From JACCZR01 sp963830065 (GTDB lineage Bacteria > Actinomycetota > Thermoleophilia > Solirubrobacterales > Thermoleophilaceae), in NCBI GenBank assembly GCA_963830065.1, contig CAWHLA010000012.1:62001-126000 (forward strand): a stretch of DNA of 64,000 nucleotides, given 5' to 3'. A program made the translations under genes and the position numbers. Positions 52,346 through 61,019 of the stretch are shown here, one piece after another. The stretch's first letter is position 1. Every line of letters begins with the position of its first letter. Below the pieces are notes generated by a model, which was not told where the DNA came from, did no database searches, and saw only the letters and a program-made list of their open reading frames with translations.

Positions 52346-53334
52346 GCCTCCCCGGCGCCGGCCACCGTGGCCCACAGGGTCTGGTAGGCGTCGTAGCGCG
52401 GGCTCCAGCCCAGCTGCTCCCTGGCCCGGGCGGTGCTCATCAGCGAGGGCACGCGCACGGCGTGGACCCACTCGAGCGCGGAGGGCATCAGCGGCACCCG
52501 GGAGATCACCTCGGCGGCGCCGGAAACGGCAACGCCCGGCACCGGGATCCGCCGCCAGCCCATCTCGCGCGCGACGTCGCCCATCGTGATCTCGCCCTCG
52601 GCGGCCAGGTTGTAGATGCCGGGCTCGCCGTCGCCCTGCACGGCGGCCTCGACCGCCTGGGCCACGTCGTCGTGGTGCACCAGCTGGAAGGGGACGCCCG
52701 GGTCGGGCAGCGCGGGCTCCAGGCCGGGCACGGCGCGGATGAGCGCGCGCACCGGCGGGATGCGCTCGCCGAGGGCGAAGTTGCGCGTCAGCTCCTCGAT
52801 CAGGGTCGGCGCCTCCTCGCCCGCGACGATGCAGGGGCGGAACACGTAGCCGTCGGTGGGCGAGCCGGCCACCGCGCTGCGAAACGCGGCCTCCAGATCG
52901 GCCTTCTGCGCCGAGTAGTAGAACGAGTGCGTTCCCTCGGGCTCGAGGTCCTCGGTCAGCTCGTGCGGGCGGTCGGGCTCGAAGCCGTAGGCCGCCACCG
53001 ACGAGGTGTAGACCAGCCGCTTGGCCCCCGCCTCCACCGCCGCCTCGAACACGTTGCGCGAGCCGCGCAGGTTCACCTCGCGCGTCTCCTTGTGGGAGCC
53101 GAAGATGATGAAGGCGAGGTGCACGACCACGTCGGCGCCGTCCACCAGCTCGTCCACCGACTCGCGGTCGAGCACGTCGCCCTGCGTGTACTCCACCTTG
53201 CTCCAGCCGCGCTCGGCGGGGTTGAACGGACGGCGGGCCATGCCGCGCACGGACTCCACCTCGTCGTTGAGCTCCAGGGTGTTCATCAGAGCGCGGCCGA
53301 TGTCCCCGGTGGGCCCGGTGACGGCGACGATCAC
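52342..53334 (-). CDS. NAD-dependent epimerase/dehydratase (extended SDR)
   Basis: 330 aa. TGPTGDIGRAL binds NAD(P), LAFIIFGSHKETREVNLRGS, VYTSSVAAYGF and YYSAQK (Y-x3-K) complete the active site. The C-terminal part (PFQLVHHDDVAQAVEAA) is substrate-binding. Function within steroid/sugar or lipid metabolism cannot be fixed. It overlaps the SCP2-hydrolase upstream and the P450 downstream by 4 nt each, so the three are one translation-coupled operon. Confidence 0.87.
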   Translation of the reverse strand: MIVAVTGPTGDIGRALMNTLELNDEVESVRGMARRPFNPAERGWSKVEYTQGDVLDRESVDELVDGADVVVHLAFIIFGSHKETREVNLRGSRNVFEAAVEAGAKRLVYTSSVAAYGFEPDRPHELTEDLEPEGTHSFYYSAQKADLEAAFRSAVAGSPTDGYVFRPCIVAGEEAPTLIEELTRNFALGERIPPVRALIRAVPGLEPALPDPGVPFQLVHHDDVAQAVEAAVQGDGEPGIYNLAAEGEITMGDVAREMGWRRIPVPGVAVSGAAEVISRVPLMPSALEWVHAVRVPSLMSTARAREQLGWSPRYDAYQTLWATVAGAGEA

Positions 53335-54515
53335 ACGAGGAACTTACGTGCTGCGCGGTGTGTCTGGCTTGGCGCCTCCAGCTGCGGCACGTGCCCGCAG
53401 TCGAGCTCGAGGTGCCGCGCGCCCGGCAGCGCCTCCTGCACGTGGCGCATGAAGGCGATCGGCACGAGCGTGTCCTCGCGCCCCCACACGAACAGCGACT
53501 CGGCCTGCAGCGTGGTCAGCCGCTTCCAGAAGCCGGCGTCGCCGCCGGGCTCGTCGAGGTAGATGTTGCGGGCCGCGGCGTAGAACGCGGCGCGGCCGCG
53601 GGGCTCGAGGAAGGAGCGCAGGAAGTCGTCCACGCCCGCGGCGGCCCAGCCCTCTTGGGCGCCGGGTACCACCCGGCGCACGATCTGCTCGACCAGGGCG
53701 CGGGGGGTGGGCTGGAGCAGGCCCAGCTCGGGCCGGACCAGGCGCAGGAACGGCGCCCACGGCCGGTCGCGCAGCCAGGCGAGCGCGGGGCTGAGCAGCA
53801 CCAGCTTGCCCACGCGGTCGGGGTGCTGGAAGCCGGTCTCGATCGCGATCCGCCCGCCCATGCTGTTGCCCGCCAGGTCGGCGCGGTCGATCTCCAACGC
53901 GTCGAGAGCAGCCACCACGGTGCGGGCGAACCACTTGGCGTCGTAGGGGGCGCCGATCGGCTTGACCGAGTCGCCGAAGCCGGGCACGTCGAGGGCGATC
54001 ACGCGGAAGTCGTCGCCCGCCATGTCCGCGATGGTCGTCAGGAACGACGCCTTGGTGCCGCCGAGCCCGTGCAGACACACCAGCGGCCGCCCCGTCCCGC
54101 CCGCGGCCATGGCCAGCGAGCCGCACTCGGTGCGCAGCTCGGAGAACTCGAGCCGGCCCGGCTCCCGGCTGCCGCTGGTGGCGGCCAGGAAGCCCACGCC
54201 CAGGTGGAGGTTGCTCCGCACCGACAGCCGGCCGCGGCGAAAGGCGGTCATGCCCGCCTTCACGTCGGCCTCCAGCTTGGACCACGTCGCGGGATCGGCG
54301 CACAGCAGCGCGTCGGGCTCGTCGGAGGAGGCCGGGCGCAGCGAGGCGCGGCGGTTGCGGATCAGCACGTCGTAGGAGCGCACGCCGGTCACCTCGAGGC
54401 GGATGCGCGCCTTGCCACCAGGCACGAACAGCGCCGTCGGGTCGTACCGGTCCACCAGCGCCTCGAGCGGCGTGTCCGGAGTCTGGGGGCGACTGGCGGT
54501 GGCCATCCCTGCCAT
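53331..54515 (-). CDS. SCP2-like domain fused to alpha/beta hydrolase
   Basis: 394 aa. Residues ~15-125 resemble a sterol-carrier-protein-2 lipid-binding domain (VPGGKARIRLEVTGVRSYDV, ALLCADPATWSKLEADVKAG). The hydrolase domain follows: VCLHGLGGTKASFLTT, nucleophile elbow AGNSMGGRI, acid in GREDTLVPI, His in DCGHVPQLE. A lipid carrier joined to an esterase suggests action on hydrophobic esters. ATG 54515 has GGAGGG 5 nt upstream and a TAACCT -10 that overlaps the dyad at 54524. It heads the P450 operon and is divergent from a TetR gene. Confidence 0.85.
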   Translation of the reverse strand: MAGMATASRPQTPDTPLEALVDRYDPTALFVPGGKARIRLEVTGVRSYDVLIRNRRASLRPASSDEPDALLCADPATWSKLEADVKAGMTAFRRGRLSVRSNLHLGVGFLAATSGSREPGRLEFSELRTECGSLAMAAGGTGRPLVCLHGLGGTKASFLTTIADMAGDDFRVIALDVPGFGDSVKPIGAPYDAKWFARTVVAALDALEIDRADLAGNSMGGRIAIETGFQHPDRVGKLVLLSPALAWLRDRPWAPFLRLVRPELGLLQPTPRALVEQIVRRVVPGAQEGWAAAGVDDFLRSFLEPRGRAAFYAAARNIYLDEPGGDAGFWKRLTTLQAESLFVWGREDTLVPIAFMRHVQEALPGARHLELDCGHVPQLEAPSQTHRAARKFLV

Positions 54516-54523
54516 GCAACCCT

Positions 54524-54536
54524 CCAGGTTACCTGG
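54524..54536. promoter_or_regulatory. Predicted TetR operator
   Basis: CCAGGTTACCTGG is a perfect 6-1-6 palindrome in the 56-nt divergent gap between the SCP2-hydrolase operon and the TetR gene. It contains the minus-strand hexamer TAACCT. A TetR dimer bound here would block the operon and probably its own gene. Confidence 0.6.
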
Positions 54537-54571
54537 GGTAAGCCCCTGGGAAACCTGATTGTGTGTCGCAC

Positions 54572-55204
54572 ATGAGGCTTGCCCGTCCAGTCAGAGAGCG
54601 CCAGATGCTCGCCGTTGCCCAGCGGGTGTTCGCCGAGCGCGGCTTCCGGGCGGCGTCGGTGGACGCCATCGCCGAGGGCGCCGAGATCTCCAAGCCGATG
54701 CTCTACGCCTACTTCGGCTCCAAGGAGGGCCTGTACCGGGCCTGCATGCAGCAGTCGCGGGCGGCGCTCGTGGAGACACTCGACGCCGCGGCGGCCAGCG
54801 CCACCGAGCCCGACCAGCGCCTGTGGGCCGGCCTGCTCGCGTTCTTCGGCTTCGTCCAGGACGAGCCCGAGGCGTGGGCGATCCTGGCCGGCGAGGCCGG
54901 AGCCGGCGGCGGCGCGCTGGCGGCCGACGGCGCCGACGCGCGGCGCCACATCGCCGCCACGGTCAGCGGTCTGCTGCGTCAGGCCGCTGCCGCCGAGGGC
55001 GCCGACAACGCGGCGCTGGCCGCTACCGAGCCGCTCGGCCTGGCCCTGGTGGGCGCGGCCGAGTCGCTCTCGCGCTGGTGGCAGGAGCACCCCGAGCAGC
55101 CGCGCGAGGCGGTGGCCAGGCTGGCCATGAACTTCGCCTGGATGGGCCTCGGCCGCCTGGTTCGCGGCGAGGGCTGGTCAGAGAGCGCTGAGCTGACCGG
55201 TTAG
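54572..55204 (+). CDS. TetR-family transcriptional regulator
   Basis: About 210 aa. The N-terminal helix-turn-helix is MLAVAQRVFAERGFRAASVD with AEGAEISKPMLYAYFGSKEG (the Y-x-Y-F-G-S-K-E-x-L recognition block). The C-terminal ligand domain is Ala-rich and helical. ATG 54572 is preferred; GTG 54563 adds three residues. It likely represses the divergent SCP2-hydrolase-epimerase-P450 operon through the 54524 dyad, sensing a lipid or acyl-CoA (inference from neighbours). It ends in a 27-nt convergent overlap with the MaoC gene. Confidence 0.9.
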   Translation: MRLARPVRERQMLAVAQRVFAERGFRAASVDAIAEGAEISKPMLYAYFGSKEGLYRACMQQSRAALVETLDAAAASATEPDQRLWAGLLAFFGFVQDEPEAWAILAGEAGAGGGALAADGADARRHIAATVSGLLRQAAAAEGADNAALAATEPLGLALVGAAESLSRWWQEHPEQPREAVARLAMNFAWMGLGRLVRGEGWSESAELTG

Positions 55205-55948
55205 GTGCGGCTTGCCCTTGCGGGCGTCGTGCAGCGCGAACTCCCGCTCACCCGAGAAACCGACCTTCGCGGGGAGCACCACCGGGGTCTTGAAGCTGAC
55301 CTGGACGCTGTGCGGCTCGTGCGTGAGGTTCTCCAGCGCGGCCAGGCAGCGCGCCTTCAGCCACATTCCGTGAGCGATCGCTCCCGGCATGCCGAACAGC
55401 TTCGCGCTCAGCGAGTGCATGTGGATCGGGTTGATGTCGCCTGAGACCGAGGCGTACTGGCGGCCGATGTCGCCCGGCACGTCCCAGATCGCGTTGGGCT
55501 GAGGGGGTTCGGTGGCCTCGCGCTCGCCCGAGGAGTCGCCACCCTCGCGCTTGAGGTAGGTGCTCCAGCTCTTCCAGGCGTCGCCCGCCTCGGTGACCAT
55601 GTCGAACTGGCGCCCCTTCGGGTGGTCGCGCAGATCGGTCGCGCGGACCTTGACCGTCACGGTCTCGCCGGCCCTCAGCGGCCGGCGCTGCTCGATGCGG
55701 TTCTCGATGTGGACCAGCCCGATGGCCCCGAAGGGGAAGTCGCGGCTGGTCATCAGCTTCATCTGCAGCGGGAAGCCGAGGATGTGCGGGTAGGTGGTCG
55801 GCGCCTCGTCCCTGAGCCGGAAGCCACAGACCCGGTCGTAGGCCGCGAGCTTGTCCCGGTCGATCTCGAACTCGCCGCTCTCCTCGGTGTCGGGCAGCTC
55901 CTTGCCGCCACCGCCGGGGACCAGCGCCTTCAGGTAGAGGGTCTTCAC
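55178..55948 (-). CDS. MaoC-like (R)-hydroxyacyl dehydratase, HtdX-like
   Basis: 256 aa. The double-hotdog layout has RVCGFRLRDEAPTTYPHILG in the first half and the hydratase-2 motif in the second: YASVSGDINPIHMHSLSAKL with catalytic Asp/His (D-x-N-P-x-H), then FGMPGAIAHGMWL. It dehydrates 3-hydroxyacyl thioesters. Rv0241c (htdX) sits in the same place next to fabG4 in mycobacteria. GTG 55948 overlaps the fabG4-like stop (GTGA). Confidence 0.88.
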   Translation of the reverse strand: MKTLYLKALVPGGGGKELPDTEESGEFEIDRDKLAAYDRVCGFRLRDEAPTTYPHILGFPLQMKLMTSRDFPFGAIGLVHIENRIEQRRPLRAGETVTVKVRATDLRDHPKGRQFDMVTEAGDAWKSWSTYLKREGGDSSGEREATEPPQPNAIWDVPGDIGRQYASVSGDINPIHMHSLSAKLFGMPGAIAHGMWLKARCLAALENLTHEPHSVQVSFKTPVVLPAKVGFSGEREFALHDARKGKPHLTGQLSAL

Positions 55949-57282
55949 GCCCCGATGAGGCTCTGGCCGTCCACGCGCACGACCTGCCCGTTGAGGCCGG
56001 CGGAGGCGGGACTGGCCAGCCACGAGATGGTCTCGGCCACGTCCACGGGCAGGCCGCCCTGGACCATGCTGTTCAGGCGCCGCCCGGCCTCACGGGTGAA
56101 GGCGGGCATGGCCGCCGTCATCTCGGTCTCGATGAAGCCGGGGGCGACGGCGTTGGCGGTGGCGGGGATGTCGGCCAGCTGGGGGCCCAGCGACTGCACC
56201 ATGCCGATCACGCCGGCCTTGCTGGTGCCGTAGTTGGTCTGACCGGCGTTGCCGGCGATGCCGCTCTGCGAGGAGACCGAGACGATCGTGCCGTTGGGGC
56301 GCAGGACCTTCTGCTCGAGCAGGGCGTCGTTGATGCGCTCCTGGCTGGACAGGTTGATGTCCAGCACCATGCCCCACTGCCGGTCGTCCATCTTGCCCAG
56401 GGTCTTGTCGCGGGTCACGCCCGCGTTGTGGATCACCACGTCGACGCCGCCGTGGCGCTCCAGCAGGTGCTTGGCCAGGGTCTGCGGGGCGTCCTTGTCG
56501 GTGATGTCGAGCTGCAGCGTGGAGCCCTCGATCCGGTTCGCCACCTTGGTCAGGGTCTCGCCGGCCTGGGGGACGTCGAGGCAGACCACGTGGGCGCCGT
56601 CGCGGGCGATGGTGGTGGCGATCGACTCGCCGATCCCGCGCGAAGCACCGGTGACCAGCACGACCTTGCCGTCCAGCGGGCGGTCCCAGTCCTCCGGCAG
56701 GGCCGGCCGGCCGTCGCCGACGCGGACGACTTGGCCCGAGACGTAGGCCGACTTGGCCCCGAGCAGGAAGCGCAGGGTGGATTCGGTGTTGCCCTCCGCG
56801 CCGGGCTTCACGTACACGAGCTGCACGGCCGAGCCGTAGCGGACCTCCTTGCCCAGCGAGCGGGTGAAGCCCTCCAGCGCGCGCTGCGCGGTCGCCTCCC
56901 GGGCGCTCGAGCAGTCCTCGGGCGCGGTGCCCAGCACCACCACCCGGCCGTTGGTCTTCAGGCCGCGGATGACCGGGTGGAAGAACTCGTACAGCGTCTT
57001 GAGGCGCTCGGAGCTGTCGATGCCGGTGGCGTCGTAGACGATCGCGCCCAGCTTGCGGTCCTCGGGGGCGGCGTCGAGCACCTCGGCCCCGATCGAGCGC
57101 AGGACGGTGTCGAGCGCCTCGCCGAGGCGGCCGTTGGCGGCCGCGCCGGACAGCGCGGGGCCGTCGAGCACGGGCTGGCCGGGCTCGAAGCGCCGTAGGC
57201 GGGGCGGCTGGGGAAGGCCGAGCTGCTTGGAGAGGAAGCCCCCGGGGCCCGAGAGCGTGAACGACTGGTAGCGGTCACTCAT
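55945..57282 (-). CDS. fabG4: High-molecular-weight 3-oxoacyl reductase, FabG4-like
   Basis: 445 aa. An N-terminal flavodoxin-like domain without intact cofactor motif (about 1-200) precedes a complete SDR domain (from about 205): VLVTGASRGIGESIA, HNAGVTRDKTLGKM, SVSSQSGIAGNAGQTNYGTSKAG with catalytic S/Y/K, and GFIETEMTAAMP. This two-domain, ~450-aa layout is that of mycobacterial FabG4 (Rv0242c), which reduces long 3-oxoacyl-CoA. ATG 57282 has TAGCCT 10 nt upstream (57293-57298, minus). Divergent from the thiolase, 40 bp apart. Confidence 0.9.
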   Translation of the reverse strand: MSDRYQSFTLSGPGGFLSKQLGLPQPPRLRRFEPGQPVLDGPALSGAAANGRLGEALDTVLRSIGAEVLDAAPEDRKLGAIVYDATGIDSSERLKTLYEFFHPVIRGLKTNGRVVVLGTAPEDCSSAREATAQRALEGFTRSLGKEVRYGSAVQLVYVKPGAEGNTESTLRFLLGAKSAYVSGQVVRVGDGRPALPEDWDRPLDGKVVLVTGASRGIGESIATTIARDGAHVVCLDVPQAGETLTKVANRIEGSTLQLDITDKDAPQTLAKHLLERHGGVDVVIHNAGVTRDKTLGKMDDRQWGMVLDINLSSQERINDALLEQKVLRPNGTIVSVSSQSGIAGNAGQTNYGTSKAGVIGMVQSLGPQLADIPATANAVAPGFIETEMTAAMPAFTREAGRRLNSMVQGGLPVDVAETISWLASPASAGLNGQVVRVDGQSLIGA

Positions 57283-57322
57283 CGAGCCAGCCAGGCTACC
57301 GACAGTAGGTAACGTCTGGCCC

Positions 57323-58603
57323 ATGGCGCAGTCAGTGAAGCCCGCCGCGGTCCTGGGCGGCAACCGAATTCCCTTCGCACGCTCGGGCAAGTCCTACGCG
57401 CAGGCCTCCAACCAGGACATGCTCACCACCACGCTCGACGGTCTGGTGGCCCGCTTCGGCCTCCAGGACGAGCGACTGGGCGAGGTGGTGGCCGGCGCCG
57501 TGCTCAAGCACGCGCGTGACTTCAACCTGACCCGCGAGTGCGTGCTGGGCAGCGCGCTCTCGCCCGCGACCCCGGCCTACGACATCCAGCAGGCCTGCGA
57601 CACGGGCATCGAGGCCGCCGTGCTGGTGGCCAACAAGATCGCCCTCGGGCAGATCGAGGTCGGCGTGGCCGGCGGGGTGGACACCACCTCCGACGCGCCG
57701 CTGGGCGTCAACGACGACCTGCGGCGGATCATGATGGCCGCCAACAACGCAAAGAGCACCGCCGAGCGGGCCAAGCTGGTGACCAGGATCCGGCCGGGCC
57801 ACATCGTGCCCGACATGCCGCGCAACGCCGAGCCGCGCACCGGCCTGTCGATGGGCGCTCACACCGCCCAGACCGCAGAGCGCTGGGGGATCACGCGCGA
57901 GGAGCAGGACGAGCTGACGGTGGCCAGCCACCTGAACCTCGCCGCCGCGTACGACCGTGGCTTCTTCGACGACCTGGTCACCCCGTATCTCGGGCTCGAG
58001 CGCGACGAGACGCTGCGCGCCGACGCCTCGGAGGACAAGCTCGCCAAGCTCAAGCCGGTCTTCGGCGAGAACGGGAACGGGACGATGACGGCGGGCAACT
58101 CGACGCCGCTTTCGGACGGCGCCTCGGCCGTGCTGCTGTCCAGCGACGAGTGGGCGGAGGAGCACTCGCTGCCCGTGCTCGCGCACCTGACCCAGGTGGA
58201 GACGGCCGCCGTCGACTACGTCCACGGCGAGGAGGGGCTGCTGATGGCGCCCGCGTACGCCGTGGCCAAGATGCTCGACAAGGCGGGCCTGTCGCTGCAG
58301 GACTTCGACTTCTACGAGATCCACGAGGCCTTCGCCGCGCAGGTGCTGTTCACGCTGAAGGCCTGGGAGGACCCCTCGTTCTGCGCCGAGCGCCTCGGTC
58401 TCGACGAGCCGCTGGGCTCGATCGACCGCGACAAGCTCAACGTGAACGGCTCGTCGCTGGCCGTCGGGCACCCGTTCGCCGCCACCGGGGGCCGCATCAT
58501 CGCCACGGGGGCGAAGCTGCTCGCCGAGAAGGGCTCGGGCCGCGCGCTGATCTCCATCTGCGCGGCGGGCGGCCAGGGCGTAGTGGCCATCCTCGAGCGG
58601 TAG
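57323..58603 (+). CDS. Acetyl-CoA acetyltransferase / thiolase, FadA2-like
   Basis: 426 aa. Nucleophilic Cys92 in QQACDTGIEAA, His in YEIHEAFAAQ, HPFAATGGR, and the second Cys in SICAAGGQG are all present. Substrate region LVTRIRPGHIVPDMPRNAEP is typical of the FadI/FadA2 group. It cleaves or condenses 3-oxoacyl-CoA. ATG 57323 has TAACGT 7 nt upstream (57310-57315) and no Shine-Dalgarno, so the mRNA is probably leaderless. Position relative to fabG4 matches Rv0242c-Rv0243 in mycobacteria. Confidence 0.93.
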   Translation: MAQSVKPAAVLGGNRIPFARSGKSYAQASNQDMLTTTLDGLVARFGLQDERLGEVVAGAVLKHARDFNLTRECVLGSALSPATPAYDIQQACDTGIEAAVLVANKIALGQIEVGVAGGVDTTSDAPLGVNDDLRRIMMAANNAKSTAERAKLVTRIRPGHIVPDMPRNAEPRTGLSMGAHTAQTAERWGITREEQDELTVASHLNLAAAYDRGFFDDLVTPYLGLERDETLRADASEDKLAKLKPVFGENGNGTMTAGNSTPLSDGASAVLLSSDEWAEEHSLPVLAHLTQVETAAVDYVHGEEGLLMAPAYAVAKMLDKAGLSLQDFDFYEIHEAFAAQVLFTLKAWEDPSFCAERLGLDEPLGSIDRDKLNVNGSSLAVGHPFAATGGRIIATGAKLLAEKGSGRALISICAAGGQGVVAILER

Positions 58604-59996
58604 ATGGCCTTCACGCTCGAGCTGACCGGGCGCGCAGCACGAGCTGGTCGAGCGCACGCACCGCTTCGCCGCCGACGTCATCCGCCCGGTCGCAGGCGAG
58701 TACGACCGCGCCGAGGAGTTCCCCTGGGACGTGCTGGAGAAGGCCGCCGAGGAGGGCTTCTACAACCCGCTCTTCTACCGCGACCTGATCGGCGACCCCA
58801 CCGGCCTCTCGCTGCCACTGTTCATGGAGGAGCTGTTCTGGGGCTGCGCCGGAATTGGCCTGGCCATCGTGATGCCGGCGCTGGCGCTGTCGGCCATGGC
58901 CCAGGCCTCGACCCCCGACCAACTGCTGCGCTGGGCGCCACAGTGCTTCGGCCAGCCCGGCGACCTCAAGCTGGCCGCCTTGTGCATCTCCGAGCCCCAG
59001 GGCGGCAGCGACGTCAAGAACCTGCAGACCACCGCCACCCGCGACGGCGACGACTGGGTGCTGGACGGCCACAAGATCTGGATCGGCAACGGCGGGATCG
59101 CCGACGTCCACGTGGTCAACGCCACCGTCGATCCTGAGCTCGGCCACCGCGGCCAGGCGCTGTTCGTGGTGCCCGGCGGGACGCCCGGCCTGGAGATGGT
59201 GCGCAAGCTCGAGAAGCTTGGGTGCCGGGCCTCGCACACCGCGGAGCTGCGGTTCGACGGCTGCCGGATCCCGGCGGACCATCTCCTGGGCAGCGAGGAC
59301 AAGCTGAACGCCCGGCTCGACCGCGAGCGCAGCGGCGAGGCCGACGTCAAGAAGCAGGAGAAGGGCGGCTCGGCCACGCTGGGCGCCTTCGAGCAGACCC
59401 GGCCGATGGTGGCCGCCCAGGCCCTGGGAATCGCCCGCGCCTCGCTGGAGCTGGCCCGCGACTATGCGGTCGAGCGCGAGGCCTTCGGCCAGCCGATCAT
59501 CGAGAACCAGGGCGTGTCCTTCCAGCTGGCCGACGTGGCGGCCGAGCTCGACGCCGCCCGGCTGCTCACCTGGCGCGCCGCCTGGATGGCGGCCGAGAAG
59601 GTGCCGTGGCAGCACGGCGAGGGCTCGATGTCGAAGCTGAAGGCGTCCGAGGTCGCGGTGCGCGCATCCGAGGTGGCGGTCCAGGTCTGCGGGGGCTACG
59701 GCTACGTGACCGACAAGCCCGCCGAGAAGTGGTACCGCGATGCGAAGCTGTACACCATCTTCGAGGGCACCAGCGAGATCCAGCGCCTGGTGATCGGCCG
59801 CGCCCTGGGCGAGGCGACCGGCGAGGATCCGCTGCACCACCGCTTCCCCGGGGGTGGCGGCGTCTCCGCTGCCGTGGGCCGCGGGACCGAGAGCCGCTCC
59901 AAGGCGGGTGCGCAGCTCACCAAGGGGATCCTCCGCGCGCCCTGGCTCAAGGACTTCGCCCGCCTGACGCCGACCAACTTCTGGAGCGGATCGTGA
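58604..59996 (+). pseudogene. Acyl-CoA dehydrogenase, one frame break near the N-terminus
   Basis: ATG 58604, directly after the thiolase stop, reads AFTLELTG. One extra C near 58631 shifts the frame; removing it continues QHELVERTHRFAADVIRPVA. The full protein is ~463 aa: FAD region CISEPQGGSDVKNLQTTATR, IWIGNGG, GCRASHTAEL, QTRPMVAAQALGIARASLEL, and catalytic base Glu in YTIFEGTSEIQ. It introduces a 2,3 double bond in acyl-CoA. With thiolase, MaoC and FabG4 it forms a complete beta-oxidation or chain-modification set. Internal GTG 58731 would give an N-terminally short but open frame. Confidence 0.85.
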
Positions 59997-60739
59997 GCCA
60001 GGGCGGATGGCATCCGGACCCCTGGGGCCAGGCCGAGCAGCGCTGGTGGGACGGCTCGCAGTGGACGGAGCACACCCACGGAGCCGCAGCCGCGCAGCCT
60101 GGGGCCACCGGGCAGCAGCCGGGGCCGGCCGCCCAGCAGCCTGGCCCGGCCGCCCAGCAGGCGGGACCAACCACCCGACCGGGGCGCCGCCGCCGCGGCC
60201 CGGTGATCGCGCTCGTGGCCGGAGCCGTGGTGTTCCTGGTGATGCTGCTGGCGCTGATCGTCTTCTTCGTCAGCGGCGCCGGCGGCGGGGGCACGTTCGA
60301 TGAGCCCGACTTCAACATCTCATTCGAATACCCGAGCGGGTTCGAACGCCAGGACGTCCCCGACGGCAACGCCGACTCCAAGGTGAGCCTGGTCATCGAC
60401 CAGAAGAACGGCGTCGCGGTGTCGAAGTACGAGCAGGACAACCCCGTCACCGAGTCCAACATCGGGCTGACCAAGACGGTGCTCGACGGAGTGGTGAGCC
60501 AGCTGGCCGAGGGCCCGCCGCCCGAGGGCAAGCGGGTCACGGTGGCCGGCCTACCGGGCTACGAGTACGAGTTCGCCATCAAGAGCATCCCGGGCACCCG
60601 CAGCCGGTCGATCTTCCTGTTCCAGGGCCGCGACGAGTACCAGATCAACTGCCAGTTCGAGCCCGACCAGCGGTCGAAGGTCGACGAAGCGTGTGACCAG
60701 GCGCTCGAGACGCTGAAGACCACCGGCTCCGGCCGCTAG
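59993..60739 (+). CDS. DUF2510 membrane protein with extracytoplasmic domain
   Basis: 248 aa. The N-terminal DUF2510 motif is GGWHPDPWGQAEQRWWDGSQ followed by WTEHTH. A Gln/Pro/Ala repeat spacer (GPAAQQPGPAAQQ) leads to one membrane helix (VIALVAGAVVFLVMLLALIV) and an outer domain of ~150 residues (FNISFEYPSGFERQDV, AGLPGYEYEF) of PsbP/DcrB-like pattern. Such proteins are common in actinobacteria and of unknown role. GTG 59993 overlaps the dehydrogenase stop (GTGA), so it belongs to that operon by position. Confidence 0.82.
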   Translation: MSQGGWHPDPWGQAEQRWWDGSQWTEHTHGAAAAQPGATGQQPGPAAQQPGPAAQQAGPTTRPGRRRRGPVIALVAGAVVFLVMLLALIVFFVSGAGGGGTFDEPDFNISFEYPSGFERQDVPDGNADSKVSLVIDQKNGVAVSKYEQDNPVTESNIGLTKTVLDGVVSQLAEGPPPEGKRVTVAGLPGYEYEFAIKSIPGTRSRSIFLFQGRDEYQINCQFEPDQRSKVDEACDQALETLKTTGSGR

Positions 60740-60861
60740 GCGCGCTCGCGCCTGAACCAGGTCCGAGAGCGCCGAGGCTGGGGGCCCGCCGGGGCCGAAG
60801 GGGTCCGCTGCTGGGACTGCATCGCCTTCAGAGCGAGGCTTGTGCCGAGAAAGGAAGTCAT
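60736..60861 (-). CDS. Small basic protein, 41 aa
   Basis: Encodes MTSFLGTSLALKAMQSQQRT followed by a Pro/Ser spacer and PQPRRSRTWFRRERA. GGAGG (60869-60873) lies 7 nt before the ATG, a good ribosome site. A hydrophobic start and basic tail suggest membrane association or nucleic acid binding, but no family is known. Its 3' end overlaps the DUF2510 gene by 4 nt. Most of the 294-nt gap beyond it (60862-61155) has no gene and holds palindrome copy 3. Confidence 0.5.
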   Translation of the reverse strand: MTSFLGTSLALKAMQSQQRTPSAPAGPQPRRSRTWFRRERA

Positions 60862-61019
60862 CGGGATCCTCCGTTGGGGGTGGTCCCTGCCGTGCCAGGC
60901 AATACACCAGCTCCGGGGCGCCCTGAGGGTGACCTTGGTCACAGCTTCGGGCGGGGGTTGGTCCACGGCGCCACCCCGGTATCCGGCGCGGCCTCCGGGC
61001 GCACCACACCTTCCCTCCA

